A DNA stretch of 6,458 nt, from positions 1 through 6,458 of the forward strand of contig JAICHS010000135.1 of the NCBI GenBank assembly GCA_025924775.1, read 5' to 3'. Under the pieces are notes generated by a model. The model was not told the DNA's origin and did no database searches. It saw only the letters and a list, made by a program, of their open reading frames with translations. Positions 4,434 to 6,458 of this stretch are shown here, piece after piece. The stretch's first letter is position 1, and every line of letters begins with the position of its first letter. The translations under genes and the position numbers were made by a program. Source of the DNA: Rhodanobacteraceae bacterium. Its GTDB lineage: Bacteria; Pseudomonadota; Gammaproteobacteria; Xanthomonadales; Rhodanobacteraceae.

Positions 4434-6458
4434 ATAGTGCAGATTGAAGTTGACGAGCCCGCAGGCGAAGATCGCCCAGATGCTGTAGACCGCGCACAGG
4501 CCCAACAGCAGCTCACCGGCGCGCGCCAGCCAGCTGCCCGGCCCGCGCGCAATCCGCCACACCGCTTCGGCAATGATCGCGATGCCACCCAGGATCGCCA
4601 ACACACCCAGCACGTAAAGCAGAACCATCGGCGTGTCGAAATTCGCGTGGAACAGCGACAGCGGTTTCGAGAACCACGTCAGCAGGCCCAGCCAGCCAGT
4701 CACCACCGCAAGTTGCAGGATCACGCCGATGCGCGATGCGATCCAGAGCGCGCGTTGGCGTGGCGCGAACGGCAGGTTGCGCTTGAAACGCCACCGGGCG
4801 ATCGCGCCGCCGATCCAGACCAGCAGGGTCAGCACGAACACCGCCATCGCGATCTGGAACAGCAACATGAAAATGCCGTGTGCGAGCAGTCCGCCTACGG
4901 GCTGGAACAGCATCACCGGCGGGAAATCGTCGGTCACCCACTGGCGGATCGAGCCATCGGAATTGGCGACGAAACGCAGTTTCGATTGTCCATGGACTTC
5001 GCGGTAGGTCAGGGGCCCCATCTCGCGCCAATGCTTCACCGCGCCGCTGGGATCCTTCAATGCGTCGACGGTGATGTCGCCGTTCGGCAGCGCAGATACC
5101 TGTGTCTGGCCGAGCAGGTACAGCAATCGCAACGCGCTGTCCTCGCGCCGGCTGCCCCAGTACCAGCCGGCCACGCGCGCGGCGTCGGCCTTCGCGGTCG
5201 CGGCGGTTTTTTGCGGCGGCACGGTGTAGGGGAAGTAGCGGTCGAGGAACGCCCGGAACAGCGAAGTGCGCACGGCTTCCGAGGTACCGTTCGGCGCCTT
5301 GCCGGCGCTGTTGAACGACATGAAAACGCCCACGCCCTTGTCCAGCAGCAGGTGCAGGTCCGAATGGAACGCAACGGTGTCGCCGCCATGGCCGATGATT
5401 TTCAGGCCGTTGCGGTTTTCCTGGTAGAAGCCCAGGTCGAAGCCGTTCATTCCCGGTGCCGCGGAATACTGGTGCGAGTGCATCTCCTGTGCGGTCGCGG
5501 TTGGCAGGATCGACGTGCCGTCGAATTGCCCGTTCTGCAACTGCGCGATCATGAAGTTCGCCATCTCGGTGGCGGTCGACGTGAACGAACCGGCGGGGTA
5601 CGGTTCGATCGGCTCGAACGGCACGATGGTCTTGCCGGTCGCGGTGATGTAGCCGGTCGCCATGTCGCCCCGCAGCGCCTTGGGCAGCGGCTGCACGAAC
5701 GTCGAACGCGGCATCGCCAGCGGTTTCAGGATGTGGGCCTCGACATATTGGTCGAGCGGCTGGCCCGACACGCGCTGCACGATGTAGCCGGCCAGCGTCG
5801 CGCCATAGTTCGAATACGCGACGATCTCGCCGGGCGGGAAGATCCGCGGCGGGATGTGTTCGGCAAGGTAACGCTTAAGCGGATAAAGATCCTTCGGCGT
5901 CGGTACGCCCAGATCCTTGATGACTTCGGCGAAGCCGGCCGTGTGCGTCATCAGGTCGCGCATCGTGATCGGCTTGCCGAATTTGTCCGGAATCTTGAAG
6001 TCGAGGTACTGGTTGACGTCCGTGTCGAGATCGATTTTGCCGGCCGCGACCTGCTGCATCACCGCGGTCCAGGTGAAGAGCTTGGAGATCGAACCGATCC
6101 GGAACAGCGTCTTGTCCGCGACCACCGGCGTGCGTTTGGCGACATCGGCGTAGCCGTAACCCTGAGCGAAAATCAGCTTGCCGTCCTTCACCACTGCGAC
6201 CACGCCGCCCGCAATGTCGTTGCGCGCCAGCATGTACGGCACCAGCCCGTCGAAGAACGTGCCGAGGTCCTGCGCATCGAGTGTCGGCGTTGCACCGGCT
6301 GCCATCGGGGCGGTCGCCTCCGCCGATGGCGCCGCGGTCGCGGGCTGCGCCGTCGACGTGGCCGCGGCGGGTTTGCCGGCAATGGCGGACGGGACTTGCG
6401 CAAGACACGGCACGCATATGCCGGCGAGCAACAGCAGCGAGGCGAGACGCTTCAACAT
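4431..6458 (-). CDS. Exported serine hydrolase (beta-lactamase/peptidase S12 fold) with C-terminal four-helix membrane domain, paralogue 1
   Basis: This 675-aa protein is a probable penicillin-binding-protein-like hydrolase acting in the periplasm. Residues 1-20 form a signal peptide (KR, then a hydrophobic core, with likely cleavage after CLA). An Ala/Pro/Thr-rich linker spans about 22-58. The catalytic domain (about 62-410) has all three active-site motifs: SISK with nucleophile S123 and K126, YSN at 215-217, and HGG at 357-359. HGG replaces the KTG of true beta-lactamases; an H-x-G third motif is known from D-aminopeptidases and esterases of the S12 group. A beta-rich region at about 422-510 leads to four membrane helices near 525-548, 572-595, 608-630 and 646-667. 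The ATG is the last codon of the window, so an upstream start cannot be excluded, but the signal peptide supports this one. The permease gene follows after 4 bases. The fold is sure; the substrate (D-amino peptides, esters or amides) is not. Confidence 0.9.
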   Translation of the reverse strand: MLKRLASLLLLAGICVPCLAQVPSAIAGKPAAATSTAQPATAAPSAEATAPMAAGATPTLDAQDLGTFFDGLVPYMLARNDIAGGVVAVVKDGKLIFAQGYGYADVAKRTPVVADKTLFRIGSISKLFTWTAVMQQVAAGKIDLDTDVNQYLDFKIPDKFGKPITMRDLMTHTAGFAEVIKDLGVPTPKDLYPLKRYLAEHIPPRIFPPGEIVAYSNYGATLAGYIVQRVSGQPLDQYVEAHILKPLAMPRSTFVQPLPKALRGDMATGYITATGKTIVPFEPIEPYPAGSFTSTATEMANFMIAQLQNGQFDGTSILPTATAQEMHSHQYSAAPGMNGFDLGFYQENRNGLKIIGHGGDTVAFHSDLHLLLDKGVGVFMSFNSAGKAPNGTSEAVRTSLFRAFLDRYFPYTVPPQKTAATAKADAARVAGWYWGSRREDSALRLLYLLGQTQVSALPNGDITVDALKDPSGAVKHWREMGPLTYREVHGQSKLRFVANSDGSIRQWVTDDFPPVMLFQPVGGLLAHGIFMLLFQIAMAVFVLTLLVWIGGAIARWRFKRNLPFAPRQRALWIASRIGVILQLAVVTGWLGLLTWFSKPLSLFHANFDTPMVLLYVLGVLAILGGIAIIAEAVWRIARGPGSWLARAGELLLGLCAVYSIWAIFACGLVNFNLHY
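5405..5441. repeat. 37-base exact direct repeat, copy in hydrolase 1
   Basis: This is the partner of the repeat at 2054-2090, in the same orientation and 3351 bases away. Recombination between the two copies would remove the permease gene and fuse the front of hydrolase 1 to the rear of hydrolase 2 in frame. Confidence 0.85.
5763..5795. repeat. 33-base exact direct repeat, copy in hydrolase 1
   Basis: This is the partner of the repeat at 2412-2444, in the same orientation and 3351 bases away. That spacing equals the one between the 37-base copies, which shows that the intervening stretch of the two genes has no net insertion or deletion. Confidence 0.85.

Noticed and set aside
3314..4447. 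A 377-codon open frame on the plus strand
   Set aside because: It is antisense to the permease and rich in Arg, His, Gln and Glu as expected from the reverse of a hydrophobic transporter; it shows no domain or ribosome binding site.
4427..4606. Upstream extension of the permease by 60 residues
   Set aside because: The extension overlaps the conserved C-terminal helix of hydrolase 1 and is rich in Arg, Cys and Ser. The GTG at 4426 gives a normal APC N terminus.
1..6458. CRISPR arrays, insertion sequences, tRNA genes or phage remnants
   Set aside because: No spaced short repeats, terminal inverted repeats, transposase or integrase sequence or tRNA-like folds were seen. The only long repeats are equivalent parts of the two hydrolase genes.

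Overview
This is a compact, high-GC stretch of bacterial DNA whose genes all lie on the minus strand, so transcription runs from the high-coordinate edge towards position 1. The GC-rich codon use and the protein set (membrane-anchored serine hydrolases, a PuuP-like permease and an AEE-type dipeptide epimerase) fit a gammaproteobacterium of the Xanthomonadales/Lysobacterales, perhaps Rhodanobacteraceae. That placement is a judgement from sequence character only and is not tested. No rRNA, tRNA, CRISPR array, insertion sequence, phage gene or clear terminator is visible.

In order of transcription there are four genes. First (6458-4431) is a 675-aa exported serine hydrolase of the beta-lactamase/peptidase S12 fold with a C-terminal four-helix membrane domain; its ATG is the last codon of the window, so its promoter lies outside. 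Second (4426-3056), after only 4 bases, is a 456-aa APC-superfamily permease of the PuuP type, apparently starting at GTG. Third (3059-1086), overlapping the permease stop by an ATGA junction, is a 657-aa paralogue of the first gene with the same architecture. Fourth (1046-24), after a 39-base gap with a clear Shine-Dalgarno sequence, is a 340-aa enolase-superfamily epimerase with all catalytic residues and the DxD motif of dipeptide epimerases. Only 23 bases remain after it. Genes fill nearly the whole window, and no stretch over 300 bases lacks one.

The spacing argues for one operon. A reasonable but unproven reading is salvage of D-amino-acid-containing material such as murein peptides. 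The two hydrolases would act on D-residue peptides (or amino esters or amides) in the periplasm, the permease would import a released amino acid, and the epimerase would invert a D-configured product in the cytoplasm so that it can enter L-amino-acid metabolism. One point does not fit easily: APC permeases normally carry single amino acids or amines, while AEE-type enzymes act on dipeptides. This makes an N-acyl-amino-acid racemase (DgcA-like) role a real alternative for the epimerase.

The most notable features are the two related hydrolases interleaved with other pathway genes, the shared C-terminal membrane domain with a conserved last nine residues, and long exact repeats between the two hydrolase genes. 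Each component belongs to a known family. I see no wholly new system, but the combination is a plausible uncharacterised catabolic operon.
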